A stretch of 64,000 bases of DNA from Phascolarctos cinereus (Eukaryota; Chordata; Mammalia; Diprotodontia; Phascolarctidae): positions 372,001 to 436,000 of the forward strand of contig NW_018344337.1 in the NCBI RefSeq assembly GCF_002099425.1, written 5' to 3'. This document shows positions 1 through 12,500 of this stretch, in pieces; within the stretch, counting starts at the first letter, position 1; the number at the start of each line of letters is the position of its first letter. Below the pieces are notes generated by a model that was not told where the DNA came from, made no database searches, and worked only from the letters and a program-made list of their open reading frames with translations. The position numbers were made by a program, and so were the translations under genes.

Positions 1-2128
1 AGTTTCTGTCTCTAAAAAGTAGAGTACTGTCAAAAGTAAAGTGCAAGCAAAGCTTAGAGGGAGATGCAGGATTTTTGGCTCAGTAAGAAGGCAGATAAAA
101 GTCAGTTTTACAGTGATAGTAACAATCCAAAATGTTTTTATGATGTCCTGAAGGCTATTTATGGGCCAAAGACCTGTGGTGCATCTCAGTTATTCAGGGT
201 TGATGGAGCCACGTTGATTAGTGATAAGGACATGATCCTGGAGAATTGGGCTGAACATTTCCATAGTGTTCTCAGAGACCATCATCAGCCAATACAGAAG
301 CCATTGAGCATATACCTCAGGTTGAAGTCAATCCCTCTCTAGACAAATTTACAACTGAAGAAGAGGTTTTGAATGCCATTAGGCAAAGTGCCTGATGCTT
401 TTTTTTCCATTCTAGCAGAGATTTACAATGTATGGGGTCCATTGCTCATACAAAAGCTGACTGAAATCTTCCAAGTTATATGGCAAGAGGACATTATACC
501 CCAGGAGTTCAAAGATGCCTCCGTTGTCCATCTGTGTAAAGGAATGGGAAGTAGCTTGTTCTATGAGGGTCACAGTGGAGTCGTTCTCCCTTAGTCATTG
601 CTGTCAAGATTCTTGCCAGAATTGTCCTCAATTGGCTGATCCTTCACCTGGAAGATAGTCATCTCCCCCAGAGCCAATGTGGTTTCAGAAAGGGCCAAGG
701 AACTGTCAATATGGTGTTTGTTGCCTGACAACTCCAGGAGAAATGCAGAAACAGAAGAGAAGATTGTACACAATGTTCACTGATTTGACCAAGGCCTTTG
801 ATATACTGTCACTCGTGAAGACTTATGGAAAACTGTAGCAAAATTTGGTTGCCCATAGAGGTTCATAAGTGTTCTACGTCAGTTTCATGCCAGCATGCTG
901 GCATGGGATCTGGATAATGGACATTACTTTTGTACTTTCCCAGTCACTGATCAGCTTACATAAGCAGGGCCTTGTGCTTGCTTCTGTGCTTTTTATTTAG
1001 TATGATATTTTCATTGATGTCGTTGGACTCCTTCAGTGAGGAAGAAAACGCCATCAAAAGTCTACTGCACTGATGGTAAATTACTTAACTTTAAAAGGCT
1101 ACATGCCGAGACTAAAGTGGAGGGAGAGTTGATGCATGACTTTTTGTTCACAGATTATTGCATACTCAATACAGCCTCTATGGCTGAGATACAACATATG
1201 GATTGATTCTCTGCTGCTTGTGCTAATTTTGTTCTAATGGTTAATACCAGGAAAACAGAGGCTCTTCAGCTGGCCGGTACCACAGTATCCATACGTGGAG
1301 CCATCAGTTATAGCAAATGGAGAAATTTTGAATGCTGTAGATAAAATTAATTTACCTTGTCAATATACTTTCCAGGGATATATACATAGATAATGTAGCT
1401 GATGCACACATTGCCAGAGCTTGTTCAGTGTTTGGGAGGCTCCAGTGAAAAGTGTGAGACAAAGGAGGTATTAGGCTCTACAGAGCCACTGTGTTGACTT
1501 CATTGTAGTATGCCTGTGAAACCTGGACAGTATACCAGTGCCATGTCAGGAAATTGAATGGCTTCTATTTGAATTGTCTTTAGAAGATTCTGACTATCAC
1601 CTGGCAAGATAAGATACCCAACACTGAGATCCTTTCTGGAGCTGAATTGCTAAGTATCCAAACTCTACTGCTGAAAGTGCAAATCCAATGAGCTGGCCAT
1701 GTTGTTCAAATGCCAATCATATGTTTGCCTAAAATAATATTCTACAGAGAGCTCACACAAGGCAAGTGCTCACATGGAAGTCAGAAGAAGTGATACAAGG
1801 ACACTGTCAAGGTCTCCTTGAAGAACTTTGAAGTCAATTGTGAGACATGGGAGACATTGACACAGGACTGCCTTGCATGGCATGCTCACATCAAAGAAGG
1901 TGCTGTGCTCTATGATCCAGGCAAAATTGCAGTAGGTCAAAGGAAACCTGAGATGCACAAATTTAGAGATATCTCCTCTCCAAGTGTTCATATGAACTAT
2001 TTGTGCCCAACTTGTGGTAGAAACTTCTGAGTTCTTATTGGCCTAATCAGTCACAGGTGGACATATTGTACCTTAACCCCAACATAGTGATGTTGTTTTT
2101 GACCTCTCTGAGAACAGAGGACAACAAC
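1..2128 (+). mobile_element. RTE-X/L4-like LINE, 3' portion, degraded
   Basis: Reverse-transcriptase-type LINE that enters from the left edge. Translated pieces in several frames follow one protein in order: MQDFWLSKKADKSQFYSD, then KAIYGPKTCGASQLFR and NWAEHFHSVL (64-342), IPQEFKDASVVHL (about 500), a degraded FTDY where the RT catalytic FADD/YADD box is expected (about 1140), and the C-terminal TWETLTQDCLAWHAH and CPTCGRNF zinc-finger-like end (about 1845-2028). The 3' end carries the ...gagaacagaggacaacaac tail near 2105-2128. Frames change many times, so it is long dead. Clade call (RTE-X rather than classical BovB) rests on the C-terminal CPTCGR module and is my inference; that it is a non-LTR retrotransposon is secure. 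Confidence 0.8.
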
Positions 2129-2700
2129 TATATATGTATAAACTATTAAAGCTTAAAACTGCTTGGAGGTTTTTGGGACATTCTGTATATTGTATGTAGA
2201 TATTGCTTGTTCATGGAAAATGCAGCACTAGGCTGTTAAATATCTTGGGGATAATGTGAAAGTGTTAGAATTGCATGAGCCTGTGTCTTAGTTCATCAGC
2301 CTCTTTTGTTATAGAGACTGTACTTCACCAAATTTGTTTAGTAAAAAAGAACTGGATAAATTTATAGCGAGGGTGTAGAAACCTATTTTTTGTCTTCTCT
2401 ACATAGAGAGAATATATGAAGCTATCAGATATTAACTGAAATGCACTTCTGTAGTTTGATCAGAGCAATTTTCAGTATGTTAGTACATTTTTTAATATCA
2501 GAATGGCAAATATTCTGAAATATTTTAAAAATAAAAGAGGACAATCATTTGAGCTATATGTGTTCCCATAAAGCACCTTGACATACAAAATCTTGCAATT
2601 AAAACCACAGAACTTATGGAGAAATTGGGGTTTGGAGAATAATGTCAGTGAAACATAAAAAGAGATAGGAACCTAATAAAAATGGGTAGCACAGTTTTGA
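2129..2700. other. intronic sequence, no gene seen
   Basis: AT-rich sequence after the LINE tail. I see no exon-like reading frame with splice sites and no repeat I can name. Confidence 0.5.
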
Positions 2701-2800
2701 TTAGATTGTGGGCTTCTTGAGGAAAGGGATTATTTTTTGCATTCCTCATGTTTAGCGTAGTGCTTGAGACATAGTAGGCATTTTATAAATATTTATTGAA
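2701..2800 (+). mobile_element. L2 3' end
   Basis: Contains the diagnostic L2 tail order: attagattgtgggcttcttg, then a short T-rich stretch, then tagtgcttgagacatagtagg and ataaatatttattgaa. It is a 5'-truncated LINE-2 tail on the + strand. Confidence 0.75.
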
Positions 2801-3085
2801 CAGTAATCCATGACAGTTCTAAAGGACTCATGATGAAAAATGCTATCCACATTTAGAGAGAGAACTGATGGATATGAGTGCAGATTGAAGCATTTTTTCA
2901 CTTTATTCTTTATTTTTTTTCTAATATAGCTATTAAGGAAATGTGTTTTGTGTAACTTAACAAGTATAATGGGTATCATGTTCCTTCACTTCTCAAAGGG
3001 TGAGGGAGGAATTGGGAGGAGGGAGACAATTTGTAACTCAAAATTTTAAAAAAATGAATGTTAAAAAAACATAAAAAAGAAAAAG
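2801..3085 (+). mobile_element. L1 3'UTR fragment
   Basis: Matches the marsupial L1 3'UTR seen elsewhere in this window: ggactcatgatgaaaaatgc, tatccacatttagag, gcagattgaagca, the grgggaggaattgggagg block, then aactcaaaattttaaaaaaatgaatgtt and a poly-A-like end near 3085. It is strongly 5'-truncated. Confidence 0.7.
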
Positions 3086-3407
3086 AACAATCCTAAAGAT
3101 GGAAAAATTTTATTACCTATCTGGTAAAACATATTAAATAATTAATAAATACATCAGTACTACAATAAATGGTAGCCATTGCCCAGGGCCTCATGTCCAG
3201 GCAGGTTACAATGTCCTCATGTGCCTTTGAATATAAAAGACCTTTGTAAATAGAAATTTTGATTACATGTATAAAATCTAGGGTAATGAATCTTATTCAG
3301 TTAACCTGTGTATAAGATTCTACAATTCTTGGCTTAAAAAAAATAACTTAGAGTGAATTTTGACAGTCTCCACTGTAAAATCTGGTACTCTTTGCTTTTT
3401 CTTTTAG

Positions 3408-3512
3408 GATTTAGAAATATTGGTGGAAAAGCATAGAGTCCTAGAAAAAGATTTCCTAAAAGAAAAAGAAGATGAAGCAGTTTTTCTCCAGGATAAATAC
3501 AAAATGCTTCAG
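3408..3512 (+). CDS. internal host exon, coiled-coil-like
   Basis: The acceptor is tttgctttttcttttag ending at 3407 and the donor is gtaaac from 3513. The exon is 105 nt, exactly 35 open codons in frame 1, and it would splice phase 0 to phase 0. It starts DLEILVEKHRVLEKDFLKEK and ends in QDKYKMLQ. The peptide is rich in E, K, D and L with heptad-like spacing, which suits a coiled-coil region of a cytoskeletal, centrosomal or Golgi type protein. I do not recognise the gene. Flanking DNA is intron plus old repeats, and no LINE reading frame explains this peptide. The next in-phase exon candidate on the same strand is at 15293-15325. Splice sites, an open frame and codon character are directly seen; membership of a real gene is inferred. 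Confidence 0.7.
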
Positions 3513-3829
3513 GTAAACTCACTTTTTAATATTTAAAATATAATAATGTTAATGAAATGATTTGAGGTATCAATTTAAAAGGTGCTCAGTAAATATTGAG
3601 AGTGAATATTTAATTAAAATGGATTAAACATTAACTAGAATTTCCATCGATACATATCTATAAATTGTTAAAATGGCAATTTAAAAAGTTGAATGTAGCA
3701 TGAACTATTGATGTCCATTAGACTCTTAGAGACTAAGACTTTGTTGAACCAAAGATTCAAGGAATTTGCTAAAAAAGATCCTATTCTGATTTAGGTATAC
3801 AAGGATACTCAAGCTGATTGATCCATTTA

Positions 3830-3965
3830 GTAGTCACTCAATAAGCATTTATTAAATTTAATAAATATTTATTAAATATGATCTTGATTTTTATAAGCCC
3901 TGATGATGCAAAACCAAAAAGAATCTTTGTTTTCAAATAATTTAAATTTTTTTCAGAGGGAAATA
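3830..3965 (-). mobile_element. weak L2 3'-end remnant
   Basis: tcaataagcatttattaaat followed by an internal aaaaccaaaaagaatctttg resembles the reverse complement of the L2 tail (aacatttattaagcacct...). The ctatgtgccaggcac core is not preserved, so the call is tentative. Confidence 0.35.
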
Positions 3966-4079
3966 CCACATACATATAAAAATAAATAAAATAATAAAAT
4001 ATTTATACAAAGCAATATTGGTAAAAGAACACTAGAAACTGTGGGTGAGGGGGAATAGTAAATCAGAATAGGATACTTG

Positions 4080-4300
4080 TGGTGGGTGGTAGTTAGGTGA
4101 CATAGTGAGTAGAATGCCAAGCATCGACCGGTTTTGTTTCCTTGGGCAAGTCACTTAACCTCTCATACTCAGTTTCTTCCATGTGTTAAAATAGGGATAA
4201 CACCACCTACTTCATAAGATTGTTGTGAGATTCAAATGAGATAAAGCCCTTTGTGAACCTTAAAGTACTCTGTAAATATTAACTATTATTATTGACATTT
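4080..4300 (+). mobile_element. CORE-SINE, diverged
   Basis: Reads gtagttaggtgacatagtg (tRNA-related head), cttgggcaagtcacttaacc (core), cagtttcttccatgtgttaa and the tail aaagtactctgtaaatatta with actattattatt. This is a CORE-SINE without the BovB-type tail. The same family recurs at 53370-53600. Subfamily name uncertain. Confidence 0.7.
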
Positions 4301-4479
4301 GAGCTGGGCTTTGGAGGAAACTAGGTATTCCATGTGGTGAACATAAGGAAAAGAATATATTTCAGGCCTTTGCAAAGGCACAAAAATGGTACATAATCTT
4401 CATTCTTTCCCTATTTTCTTTTCTGCAGCCTACAAACATTTCTAGGTCTATGTATATTAGATGTCTCCTCTTTCTATCC
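4301..4479. other. intronic sequence, no gene seen
   Basis: Short unassigned sequence between a SINE and an L2 fragment. Confidence 0.4.
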
Positions 4480-5490
4480 TTCCACTCACTGTCTTCTAAA
4501 CCCTCCATCGTTTGGTTTCTGCCTGCTCAAAGTTACCAATGTTCTCTTAATTTCCACATCTAATGGTCTTTTTCTCAAAACTCCTGACCTATAGGGTCGT
4601 ACATTACCAACTGCCTTTTGTACATTTTGAACTATACAAAACAACCTGTTATCTTTCCCACTAAATCCTTCCTTTTTCTGAACTTCCGTATTATGATAGA
4701 GGGCACTATTATCCTCCCAGGCACCCAGGCCTGCAATCTCGGTGTCATCTGGAAGTCCCCACTCTCTCTTATCGCACATATTTAGTCTGTTGCCAAACCT
4801 TGTCATTTCTGTCTTCACTGCATCTCTCATGTATATCTTCTTCTCTTTAGTGATAAACCCATTACCCTCATTCAGGATCTCAAACTGGTCTCCTTCCTCC
4901 ACCTCTCCTCACTCCAAAACATTCTCCATTCAACTGCAAATATGCTTTTCCCAAAGTTCTGACCATGCCATCCCCTCTTGTTCAGTGATCTCTAGGAGCT
5001 TCCTATTTCCAGCAGGATAAAAGATAAACTCCTCTGGCATTTATAGCTCTTCATAACGACCTACCAACCTTTCTGTTCTTATACTTTTCTCCTTACTATA
5101 TACACTTTATGATAAAACCACACTGGCTTACTTGCAATTCCTTTAACACAACATTCTATCTCTTGTATTTATGTCTTTGCCCTGGCTGTTTTCACATACC
5201 TGGACTATTTTGCCCCCTCACTTCTGTCTTGTTCCTTGTCTTCCTTCAAGACTCAGCTCAAATCTTATCTTTGGTAGGAGACATCTTATTTCCCCAGCTG
5301 CAAGTACCTTCCTCTTTCATATTACATTCCATGTATTCTGTATATATCTTGTACATACCTAGTTATTGTTTCCACCATTTTGTTTTTGTTTCCACCATTA
5401 AAGTGTAAACTCTTTGAGGTCAAGGACAGTTTTTGTCTTTGTTGTATCCCCAGTTCTTAGTACATTGTCTGGCATATAAAGCAAAAAAAT
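4480..5490 (+). mobile_element. L2 LINE, RT C-terminal part and 3' end
   Basis: The + strand follows the L2 ORF2 protein: AKVTNVLLIS-like start (about 4530), FPLNPSFF, a NLGV-like SVSSGSPHSLLSHI (about 4742), then FSIQLQICFSQSSDHAIPS, VISRSFLFPAG and later GCFHIPG. It ends with agtgtaaactctttgaggtc, ttgtatccccagttcttagt and ctggcatataaagc, the L2 3' tail. Open stretches are short and in changing frames. Apparent long minus-strand frames here are antisense to L2. Confidence 0.8.
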
Positions 5491-5770
5491 CTTGTTGACT
5501 GAGTGAGCAACAGCAGCCATGCCCATTCCCTAAGCTTGACCTCCCTCCTTCTCTCCATTATCATGTTGATTCAGGTTTCAAGCTGTAGGCTTGCCTGGGC
5601 TATGACAAGCAGACAGTGCTGTGTCATCAGCATTCTAAATTGCAAAGACTCACTACAAGGAGAGCAGAGAAAAGAGGGAAAGGGTAGAACACAATTCTGA
5701 GCTTGAAATAGAGCACCTCTTCCCCCCTGAGCTTTGAAAAACAAAAATACAGAAATGTGACCCATAGCAG
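5491..5770. other. unassigned, no gene seen
   Basis: No splice-flanked open frame and no repeat family recognised between the L2 tail and the ancient L1. Confidence 0.4.
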
Positions 5771-8465
5771 CAGTGTGGCAGCCCTTTGAACTGTTACTTT
5801 TGGGCTAAAATACTGAGCAACAGAGGGAATGGGACAGGAAAATGGGTGTGTTTTTTGTGGGGGTTAAGCTGTGTTACTGTAGTGAGCCTGAGGGAAAGAG
5901 CTCAGCATACAGCTGAGCCCAGTTCTTTACCCCCTAAAAGTAATTTGGGGCAGAAATCTAAGTTGGTGAACTGTGAATTGCCCACCATCAGGGTTGTCTG
6001 AGATACTTTGAGATCCAGTCTCTGGAGAAAGCACCATCAAAGAGGAAGGAATCAGAAAGTGAGCAAAGAGGAAAAAAAAAAGAAAAAAAAAGGTTGAAAT
6101 TACCAAAGGTCTCACGAAGAAGAATTGCCAAATACATAAGCAGATAAATCAATAGAAAAAATCTTAATAACAGAATAAAATTTGGCTTTCAAATCTAGTG
6201 AGTTTAGTTGTCTATGAATAAATATTGGAAAACAAAGAAAAACAATCGAACAATTGATGAGACAGAGGAATTTGAGAATATGGAATTAACTACAATATTC
6301 TATTCCTGAGTGGTTCAGAAGAGAAATGAGAATTATGAGAATAGAATTAATGGGCTATACAGCAAAAATAATAGCCAGAATAGAAAAAGTTGAATCTGTG
6401 GTGGCAAGTCTTACCAAAGAAACAAAAGAAAGAACAATGGATTGGGAATTTAAACAGAAGGAAAATCTGGAAGAAAAGAAATTTTAAAAAAATTAAAAGA
6501 AAATATGCTTGTATTACAAAACAAACTAATGTCAAAGACAGGATATGTAGAGACAGGCTAAGGATTATAAGCCAGTAAGCCAAGAAACCTCAACACAATA
6601 ACATGAGAAATAATACAAGGGAACTACTCAGAATTTCTGAAACAGAAAATGAAATACCAATTGAAAGAATTAATAGATTGCCAGCAGAAAAACGTCAAAG
6701 CTGAAAATAAAAAAAAATTCTTTAAATTTAATTAGTTTAGAAATAGCAAGTTCTAGAAATAATCAAGAGAAAGACCTTCCGATACAGTGAAAGAAAACTC
6801 AAATATCACAAGACTATTCTGCACTCACCAGAAAATGTGGGAGGAATGGAATAATGTGTTCCAAATGGAGCTAAAGCTTCAGTCCAGGGTGACCTACACT
6901 GCATATGTGAACTTTCCCATAAATGAAAAAAGATGAATATTCAATAATAAAAAAGCATTTGGACCATTCATAGAAATAAAACCAGCCCTGAAGAGATTAT
7001 TTACTTCTTTAACACTCCAGACAAGAGAAATGTAGGAGGGAGTAAGAATGCAGAAGCTAAGGACAGTAATAGCAACAGAAAGGGATAGCAGAGAGACAAG
7101 TAAGAGAGATTTTTCTAAATGCATACAAGTAATAAGTGGAGGTAACAATGAAGAGGCAGTCCTGGGGTATTATGGACAGATTCTGGTGACACCGTGCTTA
7201 CAGGTGAATCAGTATTTTTTTTGAGTGTGTGTAATATTCATTATAAGGAAAGTGAATAAAAGCGAGACAGGGAAACAGGAGAGTGTGTGATCTGTCTGGG
7301 TCAAATTAAGCATTAGCAATAAGTGGAATGTATCCCCTCTCACCTCTTAGGAAGAGAAAAGGCTGCAGAGGAATGGGTTTGGAGGAAGGAGAAAGGATTA
7401 AAAAGGAGAAGAGGAAGGCCTTGCTTTTTGGTAGAAAGGGATGATGAATGTTATGATGGGTGAAGAACAATGTTCTGTGGGAGACTGGGACCTTGTGCTG
7501 GGTTTTTGCTGAGAGAATTGGTGCTTGAAAAGACCTTTTCCTCCTTTGGGAGTAGGGGAATTATAACACCTGGAGGCAGCTGGCAAGTTGGAGAGCAGGA
7601 GAACATGGATCCAGGTTTATAATGAAAAGAATATTCATATGTGGTGGTCTGCATAATCAGGACTATATTGGGACAGTGCCAGTACAGTGCCCTACCATAG
7701 GGCAGTGTCCTCTTTGTCACTTGCAGGAATTAGCATTGTTATGAGAGTGAGGTACAGATGAATCTGTGGAGCAAACTCTAAAAGACAGTGACAGAAACTG
7801 CCTGGAGTGGAGAGCTCAGAAGTTTTGATTGCATGAAGAATACAGAGAATGCTGAGAGACTAGGTAATTATAGGGGGTCATGAACCAGAGAATGAGGTTT
7901 CTGGAGTAGAGAAGATGGATAATGAATAGAGTGGGAGAAACCCTCTGTAGAAAGGGATGCAAAATACATTAAATTAAAAAAAAAACCCAACAACTAATGA
8001 ACATGACTCATTGAAGGAAAGGAAAGGAAAGGCAAAGCTACTTGATTAACTGAGAGGAAAAAAGGGTAAATGCAGGATAAAAGCCTTTATAAAGCAGGAT
8101 AAAAAGCAGGAAAGAAAAAGGAACTAATAAATAAAACCCTAAAGGTAAAAAAAATAAAATAAAAAAAACCCAGGACAAAAGGAGGAAAATATAAACTTAA
8201 CTCTCAGAACTTTAAATGTGAATGGATTAAACAGTCCAACAAAATGAAAAATAACAACAGACTGGATAAGAAAACAAAACCGTATAATCTGTTGCTTTTG
8301 AACACAATTAACAAATAAAGACATACACAAAATAAAACTAAGGGGATGTAAAACTCTGCAACAAGTGAATTTTACAAAGTTGGAGCTCCAGTCATGCTAT
8401 CTAGAAAGCACAAATTAAAAAAAAAGAAAAGGAAAGGGATAAGCAAAGAGACTATAATATGATGA
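5771..8465 (+). mobile_element. ancient L1/HAL1-like LINE: ORF1 remnant, spacer and ORF2 start
   Basis: Three L1 parts occur in the right order on the + strand. A degraded ORF1 occupies roughly 6150-7050, with the C-terminal block that reads as QSRVTYTAYVNFPINEK (about 6880) followed by EIKPALKRLFTSL, matching the ORF1 RITYPAK...EKRW region. A purine-rich spacer (7150-8130) follows. Then comes the start of ORF2: LTLRTLNVNGLNSPTK (about 8200) and DWIRKQNRIICCF, the equivalent of the L1 endonuclease N-terminus. It is cut at about 8465, where an L2 fragment begins. Many frame breaks mark it as one of the oldest L1 copies in the window. Confidence 0.65.
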
Positions 8466-8469
8466 AAAG

Positions 8470-8905
8470 AACTATAGATACCACAGCTGTTGTCTATATA
8501 GACCCTCCAGGTAATTCCCCTTCCTTCCTCAATGAGTTTGATACCCAGTTTACAATTTTTCTTTCCTCCCCAACTCTAGCTCTCATACTAGGGGACCCTT
8601 ATCCCCTTCCTCATCTTCTATTACTCTTCTGTCTTCTGTCACTATTTCTCACATGATGAAGTAGCCTTACTCCTTAACTCCTTTACTTGTTCAAGCAACC
8701 CCATTCCATTCCATCTTCTCCACATATTGCCTCTTTTGTCTTTCACTTATTGTCAGCTCTTTCTCTCCTGTCTCATTTCCTACTGCCTACAAACATGTCC
8801 ATATCTCCCTTATTCTGAAAAAGTCCTGCATTTGATTCTTCCATCTCTCTTACCTGTCATCATATATCTCTTCTGCCTCTTCTGCTAGAGTTTTCCTTAA
8901 AAAAT
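8470..8905 (+). mobile_element. L2 LINE, endonuclease-domain fragment
   Basis: Translation VYIDPPGNSPSFLNEFDTQF with TIFLSSPTLALILGDP matches the L2 endonuclease motif (VYRPPGN...FDACFTAFFTSPTPALIIGG). Further on, tgcctacaaacatgtccata and tctcccttattctgaaaaag give AYKHVHISLILKKS, the start of the L2 RT region. It is an internal fragment lacking both ends. Confidence 0.7.
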
Positions 8906-9527
8906 AATTTATTTGTTTATTTTTGTTTTCAGCATTCACTTACATAAGATTTTCAGTTTTAAATTTTTTCCCTTCACTCTCTCCCCACCACAAGGTGGTG
9001 TGCAATCTGACAGAGACTCTACTTACGCATTCATATTAAGCCTTTTTTCACATTAGTTGTGATATAAAGAACAATTAGAACAAATGGAAGGAACCATGAG
9101 AATGAAGCAATAAAACAAAACAACAAAGGAAAAGGAGAGCAAATAGTATGCTTCCATCTTCATTCAGGCTCCATAGTTTTTCTCTGGATGTGGATAGCAT
9201 TTCTTTTGGAGTTGTCTTAGATCCTTGCATTGCTGAGAAGAGCCAAGTCTATCAAAGTCAGTCACCACACAGTGTGGCTGTATTGTGTACAGTGTTCTCC
9301 TGGTTCTGCTCATTTCACTCAGCATCAGTTCATATAAGTCTTTCCAGGTTTTACTGAGGTCTACCTGCTCATCATTTCTTATAGCACAATAGTATTCCAT
9401 TACATTTATATACCACAACTTGTTCAGCCATTCCCCAATTGATGGTCATCCCTTCAAGTTCCAATTCTTTGCCACCACGAAAAAGGACTGCTATAAATAT
9501 TTTTGTCCGTATGAATTCTTTTCCCTT
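8906..9527 (-). mobile_element. L1 3' end, 5'-truncated
   Basis: Reverse strand carries the L1 3'UTR and the ORF2 C-terminus: MWYINVMEYYCAIRNDEQVD and KTWKDLYELMLSEMSRTRR (9418 down to about 9300), which is the marsupial counterpart of the L1 ORF2 carboxyl end. The poly-A side is at the left near 8906. It is cut at about 9527, where the next minus-strand L1 starts. Confidence 0.85.
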
Positions 9528-12500
9528 TCATTTAAATAATGATTTTTTATTAATTTATTTTGATTTATCAACAATCACTTCCATAAGCTTTTGAGTTTTT
9601 AATTTTTCTCCCACTCCATGCCCCTTACACTCCCCAAGACAGCACACAATCTGATATAGGCTATACATATACATTCCTGTTAAACATATTTTCATATTAT
9701 TCATGTTGCAAGGAAGAATTAGAACCAATAGAAGGAACCACAAGATAGAGGAAATAAAAAAAAAAGAGAGACAAGGAAAAAAAAGCAAATAGTATGTTTT
9801 GATCTGCATTCAAATTCCATAGTTCTTTCTTTGGGTGTGGATAGTATTTTCCATCATGAGACCTTTGGAGATGTCTTACATCCTTGTATTGCTGGGAAGG
9901 GTTAAGTTTATCAATATTAGTCACTCCACAGTGTGGCTGTTACTGTATACAACATTCTCCTGCTTCTGTTCACTTCACTCAGCATCAGTCCATACAAGTC
10001 TTTCCAGGTTTTTCTGAAGTCTGCCTGCTCATCATTTCTTATAGCACAATAGTATTTCATTAAATTCATATACCACAACTTGTTCAGCCATTCCCCAGTT
10101 GATGGGGCATCCTCTCAATTTCCAATTCTTTGCCACCACAGAAAGAACTGATATAAATATTTTCATAGATGTGGGTCCTTTTCCCATTTGTATAATCTCT
10201 TTGGGATACAGCCTTAGAAGTGCTATTGCTATTGCTGGGTCAAAGAGTATGCACATTTTTATAGCCCTTTGGCCATAGTTTCAAATTGCTGTCCAGAATG
10301 GTTGGTTTTCACAACTCCACCAAAAATGCATTAGTGTTCCAGTTTTCCCACATCTCCTCCAGCATTTTCATTTTCCTGTTTTGTCATGTTAGCCATTCTG
10401 ATAGGTGTGATGTGGTACCTCAGAGTTGTTTTGATTTGCATTTCTCTAATCAATAGTTTTTTAGAGCATTTTTTTCATATGACTATAGATAACTTTAATT
10501 TCTTCATTTGAAAACTGTTCATATCCTTTGACCATTTATCAATTGGGGAATGACTTATATTCTTATAAATTTGACTTATTCCTTTATATGTTTTAGACAT
10601 GAGACCCTTATCAGAGACATTGGTTTTAAAATTCTTTCTCAGTTTTCCATTTTGCATTTCACAATGTTCTCTATCTGTTGTTTGGTCATAAATTCTTTTG
10701 TTCTTCATAAATCTGACAGGTAAACTATTCTTTGCTTTCCCAGCTTGCTTATGGTATCAGCTTTCATATCTAAATCATGAACCCATTTTGACTTTATTAT
10801 CAAAATAAACCATATATCAAATATGGTGTAAGATTTTGGTCTATGCCTAGTTTCTGCCATGCTCTTTTCCAGTTATCCCAGCAGTTTTTGTCAAATAGTG
10901 AGTCGTTATCCCAGAAGCTGGAGTCTTTGACTTTATCAAATAGTAGATTACTATAGTCATTGACCACTGTGTACCTAACCTATTCCACTAATCCACCACT
11001 CTATTTCTTAGCCAGTCTCAAGTAGTTTTGATGATTGCTGTTTTATAATACAATTCAAGATCTGGAACGGCTAGGTCACCTTCCCTAGCATTTCTTTTCA
11101 TTAGTTCCCTTGATATTCTGGACTTTTTGTTCTCCCAAATGAATCTTGTTATTATTTTTTCTACCTCTATAAAATAATTTTTTAGTAATTTGATTGGTAT
11201 GTCACTGAATAGGTAAATTATCTTAGGTAGAATTGTCATTTTTATTATATTAGTTTGGTTTACCCATGAGCAATTTATTTTTCCAATTCTTTAGCTATGA
11301 CTTTATTTGTGTGAAAAGTGTTTTGTAATTTTGTTCATATGGTTCCTGTGTTTGTTTCAGTAGGTAGACTCCTAAATATTTTATAATGGTTATGGTAACT
11401 TTAAATGGAATTTCTCATTTTATCTCTTGCTGTTATGCTTTGTTGGTAATACATAGAAATACTGATAATTTATGTGTGTTTATTTTAGATCTGCAACTTT
11501 GCTAAAGTTGTTTATTATTTCAGGTAGTTTTTTACTTGATTGTCTAGAATTCTCTAAGTATATCATCATATTATCTGCAAAGAGTGAGAGCTTTGTTTCT
11601 TCTTTGCATATTCGAATTCCTTCAATTTCTTTTTCTTCTCTTATTGCTAAACCTAACATTTCTAGTGCCATATTCAACAACACTGGTGATAAGAAACATC
11701 TTTGTTTCACCCCCAATCTTATTAGAAATGCTTCTGGCTTGTCTTCATGACATATGATGCTTGCTGAACACTTGTTTTCTACAGTTAATTTTTGTCCTTC
11801 CTTTTCCAAGCTATTGACTTTCTTACATACCTCTCATCTTTTCCCAGTTTTTCTTCTTCTCTTCTTGAGCTCTTCCAAGAAGGCTTTTTGGGCTTCAGAG
11901 AAGCTAATATTCCATTTTGCCATTTCAGATGTGGGTATATTGACTGTCCTCTTCTGAATTTCTGCCTTGATCTTCCCTGTCCCCATAATAAGAATCTATG
12001 GTCATTGTATGTTTCTTTTTGCTCATCATATTTGTTTATTTCCTGGCCTTAAAAAAAATAAACTTTGTTGCTAGGGATCAGGGGGTACTGACCTAAGCTT
12101 CTTGTGCTGGGAGCCTGAGACCTGGTCACTGGCTTCGTGTGCTGGGGCCTCAGGTGCTGGCAGTTGGAGGCTGTAGGGTTCTGGCAGCTTACCTGGTTTT
12201 GGGCTGGAATCAGCAACACTGGAGCTCTAGGGGTAGGAGTGGGGAGTCTGACACCTGGAGGATGCCTGCTCACCCTGGGCTGTGCTGAAGAACATTGAGG
12301 TCTTGTTGATGCAAGAAGTCTGTGCCAGAGCATAGGGATGTCTGGCTGCTAGAGGATGCCTGCTCACCTGGGGCTCTTCTAAAGCACATGGAGGTCTGGA
12401 TGCTGCAGGGCACCTGCCACCTGGGGCCAGGCCCAAGTGCAGCACCTAAGTGGGTGCTGGAGGATGCCCGCTCGCCAGCTACTGCACCATAGCATTGGTG

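Noticed and set aside
4486-4902. 138-codon minus-strand frame
   Set aside because: Antisense to an L2 coding fragment that explains the + strand; no splice or start context.
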